A DNA stretch of 64,000 bases. It comes from Gymnogyps californianus (lineage: Eukaryota; Chordata; Aves; Accipitriformes; Cathartidae). How positions within the stretch are numbered: position 1 is the stretch's first letter; every line of letters starts with the position of its first letter. This document shows positions 38,731 through 53,700 of this stretch, piece after piece. The position numbers and the translations under genes were made by a program. The stretch spans positions 7,316,001 to 7,380,000 of the forward strand of contig NC_059478.1 of the NCBI RefSeq assembly GCF_018139145.2. Direction: 5' to 3'. The notes beneath the pieces were generated by a model. The model did no database searches, was not told the DNA's origin, and saw only the letters and a list, made by a program, of their open reading frames with translations.

Positions 38731-41700
38731 TAGAACAAGATCAAAGTTTTATTCTCTTTTGGAAAACAAACTAGGACCATCTCATACAATCTTAACACCC
38801 TGCACTATTTTCATAACAACAAAAAAATTTAAGATTTACTAATTTTATTTCTTACGAACACCCTTATTTTGTTTGCTTCCCTGAAAACATATATGAATGC
38901 TTGTCTGACTTGTAAGGAGAGTGTAAGTGATCCAATCTTCCAAACTATCAGCTCTCCACAGATCACAGTTCAAGTAACACATGCTCAGAAAATACGGCTT
39001 ATGTGCAAACACCCAAGGCATTTAACTGTTTTATTCCCAGCCCACTGTAGAAAAGGATGACAGAGGAAAGAAATCTATGCAATCTTCTAAAACCTAAAAG
39101 ATATTTTAGATTACTTAGGAGGCATGTGATCAACAATTCTTTATGTCCACTTGGTGCATAACAAGTAGTGGTTGGATTGATTTGTAGTGACAAAGTTTTA
39201 AAGAAATTTTTCTAAATAAGGAGGCCATGAAATGCTACAACAGGAGTTTGGTAGGGTCTAGCTTCCTGTTGGAGATTTTTAAATCTTGGTTTCAGAAACA
39301 TTTGTCAATATCTTTATCAGTAGCTTATGAAAATGGGATGCAGTGGGAAATTATTTTAGATTATCTAAAATTCTCTGTTGAACTTGCTGAAATCACAAAA
39401 ATAAGACAAATACAGGATACAGTGGGATCTCAGGTAATCAGAATATATACATGTACGTATGTACATATAGAAAGAGACAGAGATTCATTTTCCATGTCTT
39501 TTTTAAAGAATGGTTCTTTACCTACATTATAAGTTTACATCTGCATTTACATATTTCTAAGTCTTCCTTTTTAAACATTTTAATGATGCTTTTATGTCAA
39601 CAGACAAAAATAGAGAATTAAGTACCTCTGAGTAATCCAGTTCCATCTCTCTCCTAGGAGCTATATTTGTCATTCCTAAATTCAAACACTTCCTAAGTAT
39701 TTATGTCAAAATAGTTTGTACAATAGACCTTTATCCCATGGCAAAGAGCTGTAAAACTACTTAAAAATTTGAAGCCACGGAAAAAACTCCAGCTTCACCC
39801 ACAGTAACACTCAGTAGAAGAAGAGTAAGAGCTTTAGCCAGCCTTGAGGGGAAAAGGAGTTCTGGTGCCAGTAAGTGAAGGTGCTTCCTGTTTGGAGAGG
39901 AGCTTGAAACACTAATTCTTTAAAAATTCAGAGACAAAAGGTCTAAGGGACAAGTTTTCCCAAGGTCTAGATGGGAAGAAAAGATAATTTCCAAAAACAT
40001 ACTCATCCCTCAGCCTCTGTGTCTCATTAAGTGTGAATAAGGTAGGCAATACAAGTGCTACAAAGAAGCTGGTATTTCTCAGGTGGCGTAAGACAGTCTC
40101 CACTCTGTCTGGAGTGAAATGCCAGGAGCCAGAAAATCTTATCTCCACTTCTCATTTCGGGAACTCTCTGATGTGACTCATACTGCTCAATTTCCTCCAA
40201 ATGGGCAAAAATACACATTCAAGAATCTAAGCTGAGGCCAGGCATCACTTGCAATGGCAAGGTGTGATTCAGTGTATTGAAACATGAAACAGAAGAAAGG
40301 AGCAGAGAAAACAACTCACACCTTGAATTAAGATAAAAGCAGAGCTGGTCTTCACATCGCCCACACTTGGCTGCCTGCAGCTGCAGGTGGAACTGATCCT
40401 ATGCAGAACTTGATTATCTACTGTTGGAAATTATGGCAGAGAAGCTCTTGGAACCTTGCCACCCTTCATGCACATGTAAGAAAGAATAACTACAGAACCC
40501 ATGCATAGACCCAGCACTGTTGATTTTACTGCCCAGGTCTGTTCCATACTCCCATACTCTCAGCAGGTGAGATGTCCCAGATGTGACAATGATGGGGATG
40601 CTGGCTCTGAGGAAGAGACCAGTTACAGCTTTTGGCAAATGAGAGGAGTGAGAGGAAGTTTCAGGATTAGGAGATTAAGTAGGCGGTTGGTTCTGTAAAA
40701 GTGGTCATCCTGAGAAATGTTTTTTGTTTTGCAAATTCTTTGCATAGCTTCTGCCTAGCTCTGCTCCCAGAAAACACTGTTTTGACTTATCAGATAGCAT
40801 GTGAACTATTAGTAGCACTGGAGTGCTGACATGACCGTCCATTCTCCATTTGCAATATTATGAGGGAGAGACTACAAAAATGGATGAAGAGGGCAGTAGC
40901 TTCACTTCCTTACTAATACATCTCACCATTAGTTTATGAACTCCAAGCTTCAGGTCTGTTCTTTTCAGTGCTTAAGTCAGTTTCAGGTAAATTTTTATAC
41001 ATCAATGGACACAGTATTTAATGTGTTTGAGTCCATAACTAAAACAATGTTCAAAAACAATTTTTTAATCATTAAATACAGCACCTTATAACTTCAATAT
41101 TGTAATTTCTCAGGTTTCTGCATAAGTTTTCAGCCCAAATTGCCCACCCTAGGAGCTGTACTGCTCTAGGAAGAAATGTCTGCTAAGCAAGCTTCACAGA
41201 AGGCCAGTACAGATATTTTAGTCCTTAATTTTTTTACTGGGAAACAAGCAGTAAGCAAACTCTCCAAGTGCTATCTGCAGCAGATCATAAACTAGAGCGC
41301 CACATTTTTGAAGGATCTAGAAGTTTTGGATCATGTACCTAAAAGGTGCTTTGGGTGATACTGACCTCTGTATTTAAAGTCAAGCCCCAGAGACTGTCAT
41401 CACTGTCTGATGCCATTTATAAAACCAAGCAGCAGAAAGGTCCATCACCAAAGCTACTGGCATTCTGTGGATATCTCATCACTTGGTATCTGAAATCTTC
41501 AAAGCAGAAGACCAAAGTACAAGGAACAACTGCACAGCACTGAGAAGTAAAACCTGACCCATGAACAGACAGCAAAGGCATATCATTCATACTACTCATG
41601 ACTTTTCTCAGTCAATTGATCATGAGAGAGCAGAAGTTCTTGAATTAAGTACTCTTTCAGGAGCATTCTAGCCACTCCACCACAGGTTTGCCACAACCAT

Positions 41701-42198
41701 ACCATCCATGAATTATTCCAAGAAAGAAGTTTATTTCTATCAGCTGGATAAGTAATTGCTTTTTAGGACAGGCATGTTTAACGTAAGATCATTAGCAGAG
41801 GGTACTTCAATTGATGCATATAGTAGTTGTTTCAAGAACAAAGAAATTAATCACTAACATTGAAAGCAATGGCCTTAAATTGCTCAATTTTATTGTTTCC
41901 CGGACAAAAAACAGCACCGCAGGCTTTTTAAAGTTCCAATTAACTGGTGTCAAGATCATTAGGACTTTCCTTATTTCCTGGGCCTGAAAACAATACTTTA
42001 ACTTTCCAGTGAAGATTTTGCTCTTCCGCAACTTCTAGATTTCTTGACTCATCAGGAAGGGTGATTCTGTCACCTACCCTGAAATTGCTGCATTTTCATA
42101 TTTGAGCCTAAAAAGCAATCCACAAAGTCATTTTTCTCAAATGCAAAGCATGTACTCCACCCCACACACCCCACTGATAACCCTTCACCAAAAGGCTT

Positions 42199-42362
42199 GT
42201 CAAGCACTGGAACAGGCTGCCCAGGGAAGTGGTTGAGTCACCATCCCTGGGGGTATTTAGGTGCTCAGTGACACAGTTTAGTGGTCGACTTGGCAGGTTT
42301 ACGATTGTGCTCTATGATCTTAAGGGTCTTTTCCGACCTAAATGATTGATTCTATGATTCTA
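42199..42362 (+). mobile_element. CR1 LINE 3' end
   Basis: The segment reads 'gcactggaacaggctgccca', 'gtcaccatccctgggggtat', 'ctctatgatcttaagggtct' and ends 'gattgattctatgattctat'. This is a typical 5'-truncated CR1 terminus, diverged but clear. Confidence 0.9.
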
Positions 42363-44059
42363 TATTTATCCTTCCTGCTGCATATTAGTTGGGTTTTTTC
42401 CTCTCATTTATCAATAGGCATTTACTCATCTTTTGTATTCAGACATGACTGCAATCAGTAGCACAGTCCGGTTATTTAGACCACAGAAGTAATGATCAGC
42501 TAAGATTACTTTCATAATAGGTATTGGATCAGCAGGAAGTGAAGGGATTGTCATTTATCATCTATAAAATAATATTGTGCCTGCATGCAACATTCTTATT
42601 TGAAGCAGTTAAGAGTTCAGTTTATTTGTACTTCTTCTAAGCAACAAAATCCCCGTGATGTTAGACTGGGTACATAAACTACAAAGGAGAAGCTGCCCTA
42701 CTGTCAAAACAGAATGAAAGATCCAGATTTATGCCTACCTGAAGATAAGTAAATTAGGAGTGCAGTTGCTCTATACCCTCTAGAGTCAAAGACAGACAAA
42801 TGTTTATCTAAAGGTTAAGTCAAAGGAGATCCATTCTCTCTCTATTAACAAAAAAGAGAGCAAATACATTTGCTTTGATGCTTAAAGCAATGGGAAAAGA
42901 ATTCAGAACAAAATTGACAGCACTGTAATTTTTCATCTCTTATTCAGGTTGTGCCATTAGCTTCTGAAAATACAAAATAAAAGTTAAACCACCACTTCCA
43001 TGGGTTTGCTTCTATCCTCTAAGGCAGGTTTCAATTTTCTTCCCCTGAAACAAAACAGTGTACATGCCCTTTTAAAGGCACTTCCCTCACTTACTAGGGT
43101 ATGTAATTTAGTAACATGGAGTAACAAGAATACATTCCTATGTATACCAAACACTGCTCTCTGACCTTGGCATTCAGTGAATGCCAGCATTTGGGAAAAC
43201 AGCTCTTCATTCTTTTGCTCTGCATGCGATGTCCCTTCTCTCAGAGCAGAATTATTGCTATAGCTAAACGAGCCCACAGACACAAATATTAGTAGATCAC
43301 CACAAGAAATAAAAATAATCTACCTTTTTCCTTCAGTCTATATCCAGAATTCTGCAAGTAAGACTTCATACAATTACATTCCCCATCCATCTTTTCTTTT
43401 TCATTCTGATTTTTTCCTAGGGAACTGCAATCCCAACACTGTGATTAAGGAAAGACACAGTTTCCCTGCTGGGTACCTCCAGCCCTAAAACCACCATTCA
43501 AAATACCCTCACATCTCTGCTCCATGAATGCAAATGCATGAGTTTATCACAAAGAAAAGCAGCTGCAGCTGAAAGACCCTTATATTCAGGATGTCATATA
43601 TCCCAGATAAATGAACTCTGATCAATTAAACAACTCATTCACACTGTTCGTCCCTACAGACCACAAAGAAACAGCTGGGACTCTGGAATCATCACCTGCA
43701 TACCATGCTTTCGTCATGCCCCCAACATATGCTGTAAGGCATGGACACTAAGGGCAGGGAAGGACAACCAAAGGACAGCAGAGCCCTGAAATCAAACCTA
43801 GCAGGCTGGTTTCACTGACCGAGGGGATTCTAGGGGGGGAGCATGTGTTCAGTACTTCAAAGACTGGCAATCCTGTGACAGGCAGGTGACATTTATGGTC
43901 ATTCAGAAGGAGAGCTAGGAGAATGACACCTCCTGGTAGGAAACTCTAGACTGTTCAAAGGATAGAAATATTCCATGAAGTCCCCTCTAAAGAAATACCT
44001 TTCCAGGTGCCTATTAGAAATTTGTGTGTAAGTCTGGGGAAGAAGCAGCAGCTAGGAAG

Positions 44060-44330
44060 ACTCAGAAAGGATGTGATGGGCTCTTTATAAGTATCAGGAA
44101 GGTAAAGAAGATGATTGGAAGTTTTCTGTATATAAAGGGATAAAGTTGGTACAAAACCCCAAACAGATACAAACCATCTGTGAGTAAATGTAGACTGGAA
44201 ATTAGGAGGGAGTTTCTAGCCAGCAGAGCAATGAGGTTATAAAACTGCCTTCTATGAGTAACAGAACAAAAAACTTGGTTTTCATGCAGATCTTGTTCAA
44301 TTTCTGAAAGGGATCATATGAGAGCATTAT
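44060..44330 (+). mobile_element. Old CR1-like LINE 3' fragment
   Basis: 'gactggaaattaggagggag', followed by 'gcaatgaggttataaaactg', resembles the conserved terminal region of older CR1 families (the 'gaacagccttcc' region). It is strongly diverged and the edges are approximate. Confidence 0.45.
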
Positions 44331-46144
44331 TCACGAAAGCAAGGTATAAAGGACCCAGCAGAGGTCCTTTACACTCCTGCATGTGGGAGGTTGGCTTGGA
44401 TTCTTAAGCTTCAGTGCACAAACAAAGCCTCTGGCTTCTGAACTGACCATACATACACAGATCCAAAAGAAGTTAATACCAAGAGAGATAATGTTATTAT
44501 CCTGCATTTGTTCTGGCTTCTTTGCTAATCTGAGGAGCTGCTAATCAACAGCTGTTGAAGAAAAATCTTTGTTCAAAGCCTATTAAAATGAGTGGGCCAA
44601 GCAGCAAAGCAGACCTGTGATCTTTGATGTCCATGATAGTCATAATTTACAACAGTGCATTTCATTTGCACAAGTGTATTAGGTATTCTTCTGCTCAACT
44701 CAAGGGTGTACTCTCACTCTGGGATAAAAAGAATTTGCAAGTACAGCTGAAAGTTAACCCTCATTTTATTTTCTCTCGTGTGAGAGAGAACATGATGGAA
44801 ATTACCTACTTCAAAATTATTTTCTTAATATTTTCCTGTAATACAACAATGGGCCAAACATATCCTTAGATCTTGTGCTCTGCTGTCAAAGAGCTCAATA
44901 AAAGGAAAAATTTATAAAGCTGGAGTTCAAACTGATTGTTTCTCTTTTCCTGACTCTGGTAACCTGGATTGGCCTAATGGCTTGAGGGAATCCCACAAGC
45001 TTCACTGCAGCACAATGTATATTTAACACATTTGCATACTACTAATATTCCTTTTCCAGTCACTTGCTGCTCAGAGGCTAAATAGCAAAATAAAAATGAG
45101 GATGTTTTGACATTAAGAGAGTCTTGGCTCACAGGTTTTTGCCTATTCTCAAATGAAATGTTACATTTGATCTTGAACTGCAATCCAGTTTCTTCCTTTT
45201 AAGATGTCATGCAAGTTAATTAGTGTAGTCTAGGCACTGAAAGCAAGCTAGAAATAGCAGGTCTGAGACCTGCACAGTAAATTGATCCTGGGTTTTGGCA
45301 GGATAAGCCGGTCGGATCTGAACTCCATGTTTCTGCAGCCAGATGACTTCTGCTACCTGAACTCGTTCAATTACAACTGGCTTTGATATCTCCACATACA
45401 GCTGCAGTACAGCCCCACCTTCTCTTTCCCATCCCTCATTTCAATCCAAATTGATAAAACAAGTGACAGTTGTCAACAGTCAGTAACAATTTCTCAAAAA
45501 TTCCACTCAAGGCCAAATTAGCTTTTAACCACCATCACGAGATCAGAAAATCTCATGAGCCATGCACAAGGGCTAACCCATTTGGGCTTTCAAGCCAGGC
45601 TTTTTCAGGGATCCTTCCTGTTACCAAGTTACTCAGAAAGGAAGCCAGTGTGTTTTCTTTGTAACTATCAGTTACTGTGTACTAAACTTTTCCACTTAGT
45701 GCCTTTTGCTGAAGGCTATAAAACACAGAACATAATGCAGGGGAAAGGAGTCATCTCCGATACTCAACCTATCTGAATGTTGCAGTGTGCATCAAAATGT
45801 AATTTAGTCTCAGAGCTGGACTCCTGACATTCAGCCCAGAAGAAGAGTTGAAATGCTGTACATAGTGCTTTGCTTGAATTTTAAAAGTAGGTTCATGACT
45901 CAAGTCTGATTGGAAAATACTGCTACTGACTACACAGAATTGATCTGGAGAAATGGGGAGAGAAGCTATGAACCTTCTGTCTGCAAGGATTCTCTTTTGT
46001 GAAGATCTAATCTTTGCATGCATGAAAACATTTAAGTGGGAAGTCCATTTACACATTCATAGGCACACACACTTAAAGTAAAAAAAAAAACAAACCCCAA
46101 AACTGTTTTTCACTGCTTTTTCAGTAATCTTAGCACTTGAATTT

Positions 46145-46264
46145 CATAGAATAGCCCATGTTGGAAAGGACCTCAAAAGATCACCTGGTCCAACCTTTCA
46201 TGGGAAAGGGAGCCTAGATGAGATTATCTAGCACCCTGCCCAATCACATCTTGAGAACTTCCTG
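46145..46264 (-). mobile_element. CR1 LINE 3' end, reverse orientation
   Basis: Reverse-complement CR1 terminus: 'catagaatagcccatgttgg', 'aaaggacctcaaaagatcac' and 'ctggtccaacc' are the usual antisense words of the CR1 3' end. Confidence 0.85.
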
Positions 46265-49200
46265 TGATTTGCCCTGCTTTATACATGCACAGCTTATTCA
46301 GTGATATTTAAAGGGAAGGCTAGTAAGAAACTCAACCTTTCTGCTTTTATGGCAAAGGTTTTAGGAATCCAATTAGCAGATGGGAGTCCTACAACAGCCA
46401 TCTCAGGTATACTCACAGTAAGAAGGGAAAGAGACAGGTCAAACATAAGAAAGGGATAACTGGGCAGAACTGCTCTGGAAATCCTTAATAAGACACAACA
46501 CCCGCCTTGCTCTGCTAGCACCTATGCCTCAGGAACTCCTAGGGACCTATCACTCAACATAACTACAGTATTGTAACTGTTTTATTGCAGATATTCTATG
46601 CATGCTCTAGCTGGACTGCCAATACATAGGAATAAAATGCAGCTGCATTTATATTACCCACCTGTGCTCTGCTCATAACACATTTAAGCTACTGATTTGA
46701 TTATTTTTAAATTTTTTTAGCATGCCTTTAGCACATTCTTCTGCTGTTAGGTTTGATACTGGCACATAACTGGATTCCTTAAACTATATTCAGAATCCGT
46801 ATTTGTTGAAAAACTAGCATTTAACATACTCATGTAACAATCCATGTTCTTAAAGCCACAGTTTCCAATTTTTTCAGAAGAAAACCCTAATCTGAATTGT
46901 AGTTTGAGCTACTGAGTGGTATAAGGCCAGAGGATATAAGGACTTAAGATAAAGCAGCTGTATTTTGATGTTTCAAGCTACTGCTTACATCTAGTAAACA
47001 CTCCAGAGCTAATTTTTAAGGGTACTGCACTCAAGTGAATTTGAAGATTATTTGAAGATCATTTGTCCACCTCAGCAGCCAAAAAAATATGAAACTCTGG
47101 GAAAAAGATTCAAAAAGAATGCTCAGTATCCATACACACTTCCTGAACATAGCAATTTTTCTTGGGGGGGTGGGGACACATAATAGGGAAGAAAAATGTT
47201 TCTAGAAAGTTACTATAAAAAGATACAAATATCACAGCCTTAATGCCACCACAAAGCCCAGTAGAAATGCAGTTAAGTGTGACAACAAGAATGTATTTGT
47301 CCCCTATCAGCAGTTTCCATCACCCAGATATTTCACTTGATACACAGGAACCCATTCCCTCAGCAGAAACACTCACAGTATCTCTGTTTTCCACCTAATT
47401 TCATCAAACCTGTAGGAATATAGTAACACTGATATCTCTATCATGATCTCAAATTGAGTTGACGTTTATTAACACTTTCAACAGTTATTAAACAGAAAAA
47501 ACATAGTTACAGGACCCTCTTAATAAGGGATGCAATAGAGAACACAAGGCTATTATCTGCTTTATCCCTCTCAAGACACTCAGGAAATACTTTTAGAAGG
47601 TAAAAGTATGACAGATACCAGGACATCTCATACCTTTATGAAAATGAACTGGGGTAGCTACAATAGTTATATCCAGCTATCACACCATGTCACATGAACC
47701 ACAGTTTTTGTTGCTTCTTTTTAATCCCTCTGATTGCTGGAATATATAGAGAAGTTTGACCAAGTTCAGATGCACTAGCTCAACCAGTAACTTCGTTCAG
47801 GTATCCCAGATTCAGCCTAACAAACAACAGCCTAACCACACGTTCTGTTACACCAACAGTTCAATCCACTCCAACATGCATTGCAATATTGGCACAATCC
47901 AAGCAAATGTAAGGACAGGTGAATTTCACAAGGCCTTGTGGATTAAAACAATCTGATGACAGGAAGGGCGTAAACAACAGTGCAACTCATAGTCATTTGG
48001 GTCCAGTCCAAAGCCTGCAAACCATAGTGGAAAACAAGCCCCATATGTAACATAGAAGAGGAGAAAATGCTGGCAATGCTTATCCTTATGGTCTGGCTAC
48101 AACTACTCAAGAAAAATATCCACTATCCTATCTTAATTATCATCGCATCAGTTTGCTGTTACCTAATTTGAGATACAATACTTTTCCTCAGAACAATGGG
48201 TTTTAGGACACCACTGTGAAGAGACAAGATGTCACTTGGCCAGACAAATAAAAAACCCCTTAATTTTTCAGAAAACAGTGCCAAACTCACTGCCACAGTT
48301 AAATATGAGCAAACCCATTACAGAAGGAAAGTCCCTCCATGTAGTTTTATTGGAGGCAGGCTGTCTCTGGTTTGAGACCCCTGTTGCCCCATGCCATCCT
48401 CTTTGTACCCCTGAGGAACACAAAGGGACACTACTAACAATGACCGCCAACAGCAGGGGATTTCTGTCTTCAGCCTAAAAGCCAACAGGAAGCTCCTATA
48501 CCTCAGCATAGCGTAGGAAACTACTTTTGGATAAAGGGAGTCCTTGGGAAGACAAAAGCATTACGGAGAACAGGATAAAGTTCTGCTTTGCCTATTACTA
48601 AGTCAGAAACTTATTTGCTCAAACTCATGTCAGGTCAAGCTAGATGCCTGCTTTCCTTGTTGAGGACAAATTCCTTTAAAGTTTAGCTTCTATACGAGGT
48701 ACGCCATAAGTATTTCCTTTGCCATCCTTGCCCTTGCTCATCAGTGCTACCATTGTTTGTTGCTAGTTCCTTTCATGCGTCATAACTGAAACAGGGCAAT
48801 AAAGTTTTCCACAGCCATGGCCATGCAACAGGTTTCTATGCTCAAGGGAATGAAGTATCCTATTCCAGTTAAAAATAAAAAGGCAAGGTTCATTCAAACA
48901 AGTAAGCTCCATAAAATCTTCTTAATACTAAAGCTTCAAGAAGAGATAAGAGCATCAGATACAAGGCTAAATTATTACATAAAATAATCAAAGAATAAGC
49001 TGTATACACAAAAACTATCAAAACAAAAATAGACCTTCTAGATTGCCTGAAAGGAACTTAAAGAACTAACCCTACAATAATCCTACAAGCTTTTACTACT
49101 GAACTGAACAAAGCAAGCTTGAGCAACCACCACAACTCCACAGGACCCTCTCAGCCTTATGATCCTAAAGGGCCTTTCACCCAGACACAGATTTTATCAC

Positions 49201-49682
49201 TTTCCCTGCCTGCCTTGGCAAATCCAGAACAGCTGAAACAGGAGGCTTGGTTTCTACTTAAAGCCCTTCTCATCTCCTCATCTCCTAAGATACAACTAAC
49301 AAGAATTGGCTTACCTTACTGGGGCTCTGGTCATTTTCCTCACAGTGATGGTACTACTCTGTACCCAAAAAGGTAACTAACAATAGTATCTGAAATAATA
49401 AAATTTTAGAAATATTTATTAAGAATTAGAACAGCTAATAAAGTAGTTTAGTAAACAAGTTAAATTATGAAGTAATAAATCACAAAATGAATTCTAATTA
49501 AAAAATTACATTTATCTTTTTAAGCATCTCTAAATGGTATTTAGATGATATGTACTTTTCTTCTATTTTACTGATGTTTTTCATGCATTACATCTTAGTT
49601 TATATAGTACACTGTCTGTATTCAAGCCCTGTTTTTATATTAGAGTTGGAGAAATTCATGTCAACAATTATTTGCTGCTTGT

Positions 49683-49735
49683 ATGTATTAATAGAATAGT
49701 TCAGTTGAAAGTGACCTACAATATAGCACTTCAAA
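49683..49735 (-). mobile_element. Possible short CR1 3' remnant, reverse orientation
   Basis: 'atagaatagttcagttgaaa' followed by 'gtgacctacaatat' resembles the antisense end of an old CR1 subfamily. It is short and diverged. Confidence 0.3.
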
Positions 49736-50084
49736 GACGCAGCTACGTTGAAACTTGTTTGTGGAAATATTCTGAAACTTTAAAAAAAACTTCTAGTCTT
49801 TAAAATGTGAATATTCCCTCTTTTTGGAGTAAGCACATGATACAAGACTATGCTCTTAATTTGACACTGTAAAGAAACAATTCTTTTTCCTCTAATAAAC
49901 ATCATAGATTCAATCTTCAATGAATTCATGTAGCTTATTCATTCTAGACATCTGTGACTTCATGATGAATCTGTGTTGAGCTTGCCTAACTCATCACATG
50001 GAACCCATAAAATAAGGTGAATAGGAGGTAAATTTTTATCTCTTTATTTAATTTATGTAAAGAGTAACCTATAGATTCTCAGGG

Positions 50085-50720
50085 CATTAAGCTCTCCCTG
50101 TCCACGACCCTGCCGCCCCCGGTATAAACGCCTCACCCCGCAACGGACCTGTGACGGCGGGTGCCTGCCGCAAGGCCCCAGCTCTGGGGGCCGGGGGGGA
50201 GGTGGCACGGCAGCTAAGGAAGGGGCGCGCGGAGAAGGGTCCCCCTAAGGCCTCGGCCGGCAACCTGAAGGAGTAACACACGCCTTCACCGTGCGCTCTC
50301 TCGCAGCCTGTGAGGAGAAGCCGCCCGCGCCGACCCACGGCCTCCGCCTGCCGGGCCCGGCAGCCCGATCGCCTCACGACAAACCGCCGAGCGACGGCGA
50401 CAGCGGCTGCCCCGCCCCCGGGCGCGAGCGGCGCCTTCCCGCCAACCGCGGAGGACGGCGGCGGCGCGGCGGCCCGGTTACCTGACAGGCTGGCGGCACC
50501 GCCATGGCCGCGGTGCGGGACGTAGAGATCGACCCCGAGGGCACCTTCAAGTACATCCTGGTGCGCCTGCAGCGCCCGGGCGGCGAGGAGCAGCGGGACA
50601 TCGTCCGCGGCACCAAGGCGGCCGAGTTCCACAGTGGGTGACAGGCCGGGGCGGCGGCGGCTGGGGAAGCGACTGTTAGCGGGGCCCTCCCGGCAGCGTC
50701 CTTCGGGTGCGGGACGTGGC
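50085..50720. promoter_or_regulatory. CpG island / promoter of the PHPT1-like gene
   Basis: Base composition jumps from AT-rich to very GC- and CpG-rich at about 50,085 and falls back after about 50,720. The island covers the upstream region and first exon of the PHPT1-like gene, as at a broadly expressed housekeeping promoter. No TATA box is evident. The long antisense frame across it is a product of the base composition. Confidence 0.75.
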
Positions 50721-53700
50721 CGCCGGTTCGCAAGCGAATCTGAGGCGGAGGGGGAGTCCCTGGCCTGTGGTGGCTAGTGTCAGCGGGCATAGCTCAGCTC
50801 AGAAGCCCCTTTTTCTTCCCCCCTTCATAGGTGCCTCACGCGAATATGGAAAGCGGGTCAATATCTCTCAGACGTCATTTCCAAACCTGATAAACCTCAT
50901 TTAGGAGAAAGAGATGTGTTAACTAAGTAAAAAACTGAAATAGAGAACCTTAACTACAGCTTTTCTCTGTCTGTCAAGAGAAACCTCCCTCTCTTGCAGG
51001 TGAAAGAAGGGAACTGGAGGAAAATGAGTGGAAAATAGCTGAAAAGAAGAGTTCTAGATTATTTCATGTCTAGTGCGTATTCTAATGGCTCTAACCATTC
51101 TTCTTGTGCAGATCATATATTTGAAAAAGTAAATCCTGAGATGGAAAAGCTGGGATATGAGTGCAAGTGCCTTGGAGGAGGGAAAATTGATCATAATAGC
51201 AAAGACAAGAAAATTAGGGTATTTGGGCTGTCTACAGTAAGTGCATCTCTCATATTCCTTCAAATCCTTTTGTCTCTGATGTTCTGGGATTTTTGTTTTA
51301 TAGTACGGTAGCTTTTGGCAATTTGAATTACAGTGTAAACATTAACTGGAAAACTTGCCTGGCTTACTTGTGAGATAGATTAGAAAAACACTAGTTTTAA
51401 GGGCAGGAGACCAAAGCAAAAACAATAGATAACTTAATGCTGAGTAATACCAAGATTAAGTTATAATCAAGACTAAAAATGGAAGTTAGTGTCTCTTGGC
51501 TCAGAATCTTTTATTCTTGCTGCTAGAGCAGGAATAGCCCATTTGTAGCCACAGGGTCTTGATCCAGGTATTGTGTGATCTTTATTTGCCAATAAAAATG
51601 TTGGTTGGTAGTGACCAGCTAAATTGTGGACATTGTTCTGTGTATGTGTTGGGTGAGTAGACCCAGTTTAGGTGTAGAGAATTTTAGTAGGTAAAGATAT
51701 AGTTTCACATAAATGCGTTTTGTGGCAATAAAAGTAACTTCCAAGAATAGGGAAACTAGAGCATTTTTGTTACCTGTTACTGTTCTGTGTAAGTTCAGTT
51801 TCTTTATGAAAGCCTCAGTAAGTGGTAATGATTTCTTGAATTTAGGGAACATGCTATAGTCTGTTTCTGGTGTTGCTCTGTGATGAATCGTAGCTGCTTC
51901 TGTAGTTAACACTGAGTAAAGATGCTAGGCTTCTAATGTAGACAAGAAGAAAACAGTTCCATTAAGTTAATTTTTTATAGAAAGTAATGGTTACTTCAAA
52001 TCTGCTTACCTTAGATGAGCAGCGAATGTTGGGCCTTGAATGTGTTAAGCGTTTTTAAATGTTAGTGCTGCTTTTGTTCCAAGATGACTCTTGCCACCTG
52101 GAATCATGAGAAAAAAAAACCCAACTCTTTAGAATTTGTGTGGGGTGGGAAGGCAGCGTATAATGCTTATTCTACTAAATTCTTGTGATTGTAGGTCCTC
52201 ATCATAACTGCATTTTTAGATGAGACTTGACACCTGTATTATTACTTCAGCTGCCAATTTAGTGTTAGAGGCAGCAGTCAACTCTTGCTCTTGTAGTGCA
52301 ATGTCTGTGGAAAGTACCTTGTTTCTCTCCTTTTGGTACCTTGACGCTTACAGATGAGCACCATGTAAAAGTAGAGTTTTATTACCATGAGGGCTTCTGT
52401 CAGGCAGAGACCTGGAGGTTCAGAAGACCTCAGCAGCAGGTCAGAAGTTAGTATATTCATTACTTGGGTTTAATGCTTCTCTTTACTTGGAGATTTGTTG
52501 TCAGACTCTAAAACAGAACTATATTGGTGTTTTATGAAAACCAGAGAAACAATCATTGACAACTTTTGAAGTAGATGCTGTGCTATTATTTTTAAAGCTG
52601 GATGGGGTCTTCAAAGTGATTACCAAGGCAAGAGTCATCTGTAGGTCTGTTGCTTTACAACTGACAGTATAAACCTGCAGTATTTCTGACATAACTGTAT
52701 TATCTGGTAATTTTGAAAAGTTTGCATTTTATAATACATCAATAATTTTAACCTGTGCAGTTTAAATGCTGGTTTACTTAAGCTGTTCCTCTTGGGGCAG
52801 AGTTAGTGATGAATAGGAGTACATGTTGTGTTTGATAATGCAATCTTGAGCTCTTTTTTCAGTCTTCCAAGTTAAGTTTCATGTGAAACATTACTGGAAA
52901 AAGAAAGTAATCTGTAAATCACAGCTTTTTATCAGTAGACTGCACTGTTGTACATTAAAGGCTTTTTGACAGGGAAAAACTTACCTGTAGTTCTGAAATA
53001 AGAAATCAAGATAATACCTCCATTCATGTAAGACAATAGTGGAAAGGCACCTTCTACCACAACTGTCTTAAATTTCTTAAATTTCAGTGAAAGAGTAACA
53101 CTGTGATCAGTGATTTAAATGAGGGTTAAAAATCACATGGGTCATCTGACCTTGCCTTAGTTTGGAGTTGCAGTGGCTGAAGAGCACAGATATTTAAAAT
53201 TATGCTGTTACCAGCTAAGGCAAGATTGCAAATAAATAAAACATGAAGACTGTGATTCTTTAGTGGCTAGAATAGTACTCAAATGTTCACATGTGGTGGC
53301 TTATTCCCTTTTCCTTCAGCTGAACCAAATCAGATGTTTTTATGCTCATATGTTAAAGTGGGTCAATCCAATCTCTGTGGTTTAAAAGAACATTCAATAA
53401 ATATGGTGGCTGAGGGGTTGGCAACATTTTAAAACAAGCTTTCTGCTGGAGAAATCATGATGTGAAAAATGCATCCTCTCTTACTTGAGATTGCTTGACC
53501 CCATCTCATTTATTTTATACAACTCAGGTTGGGGGGGAATTGGAGAAGGCAATAGAAAAATAAAACATGATACTGCAAGAATAACTCTTTTAGAACCTGT
53601 ATTTGATTTGTATGTGAACTACTTGAAGTATCAAATCATAACTGGATAACTTGTGTTGACAAGAACTGAATGGTTCTGTGGACTTACTTTCTGTATGTGT

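Larger units (their letters stand above)
35424..50084. other. AT-rich intergenic interval between SELE and PHPT1-like
   Basis: I see no gene here. The interval contains degraded CR1 pieces (38.2-38.7, 42.2, 44.1-44.3, 46.1 and probably 49.7 kb), short homopolymers and unremarkable AT-rich DNA. The longest open frames (for example minus 40148-39912, 78 codons) are not flanked by paired splice sites and match nothing I know. Confidence 0.6.

Noticed and set aside
39912..40148. 78-codon minus-strand frame with some protein-like character
   Set aside because: No matching splice sites, no known family and an adjacent overlapping frame of similar quality.
50087..50632. 181-codon minus-strand frame over the PHPT1-like promoter
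   Set aside because: Antisense shadow of the CpG island and exon 1; Ala/Arg/Gly/Pro-rich composition only.
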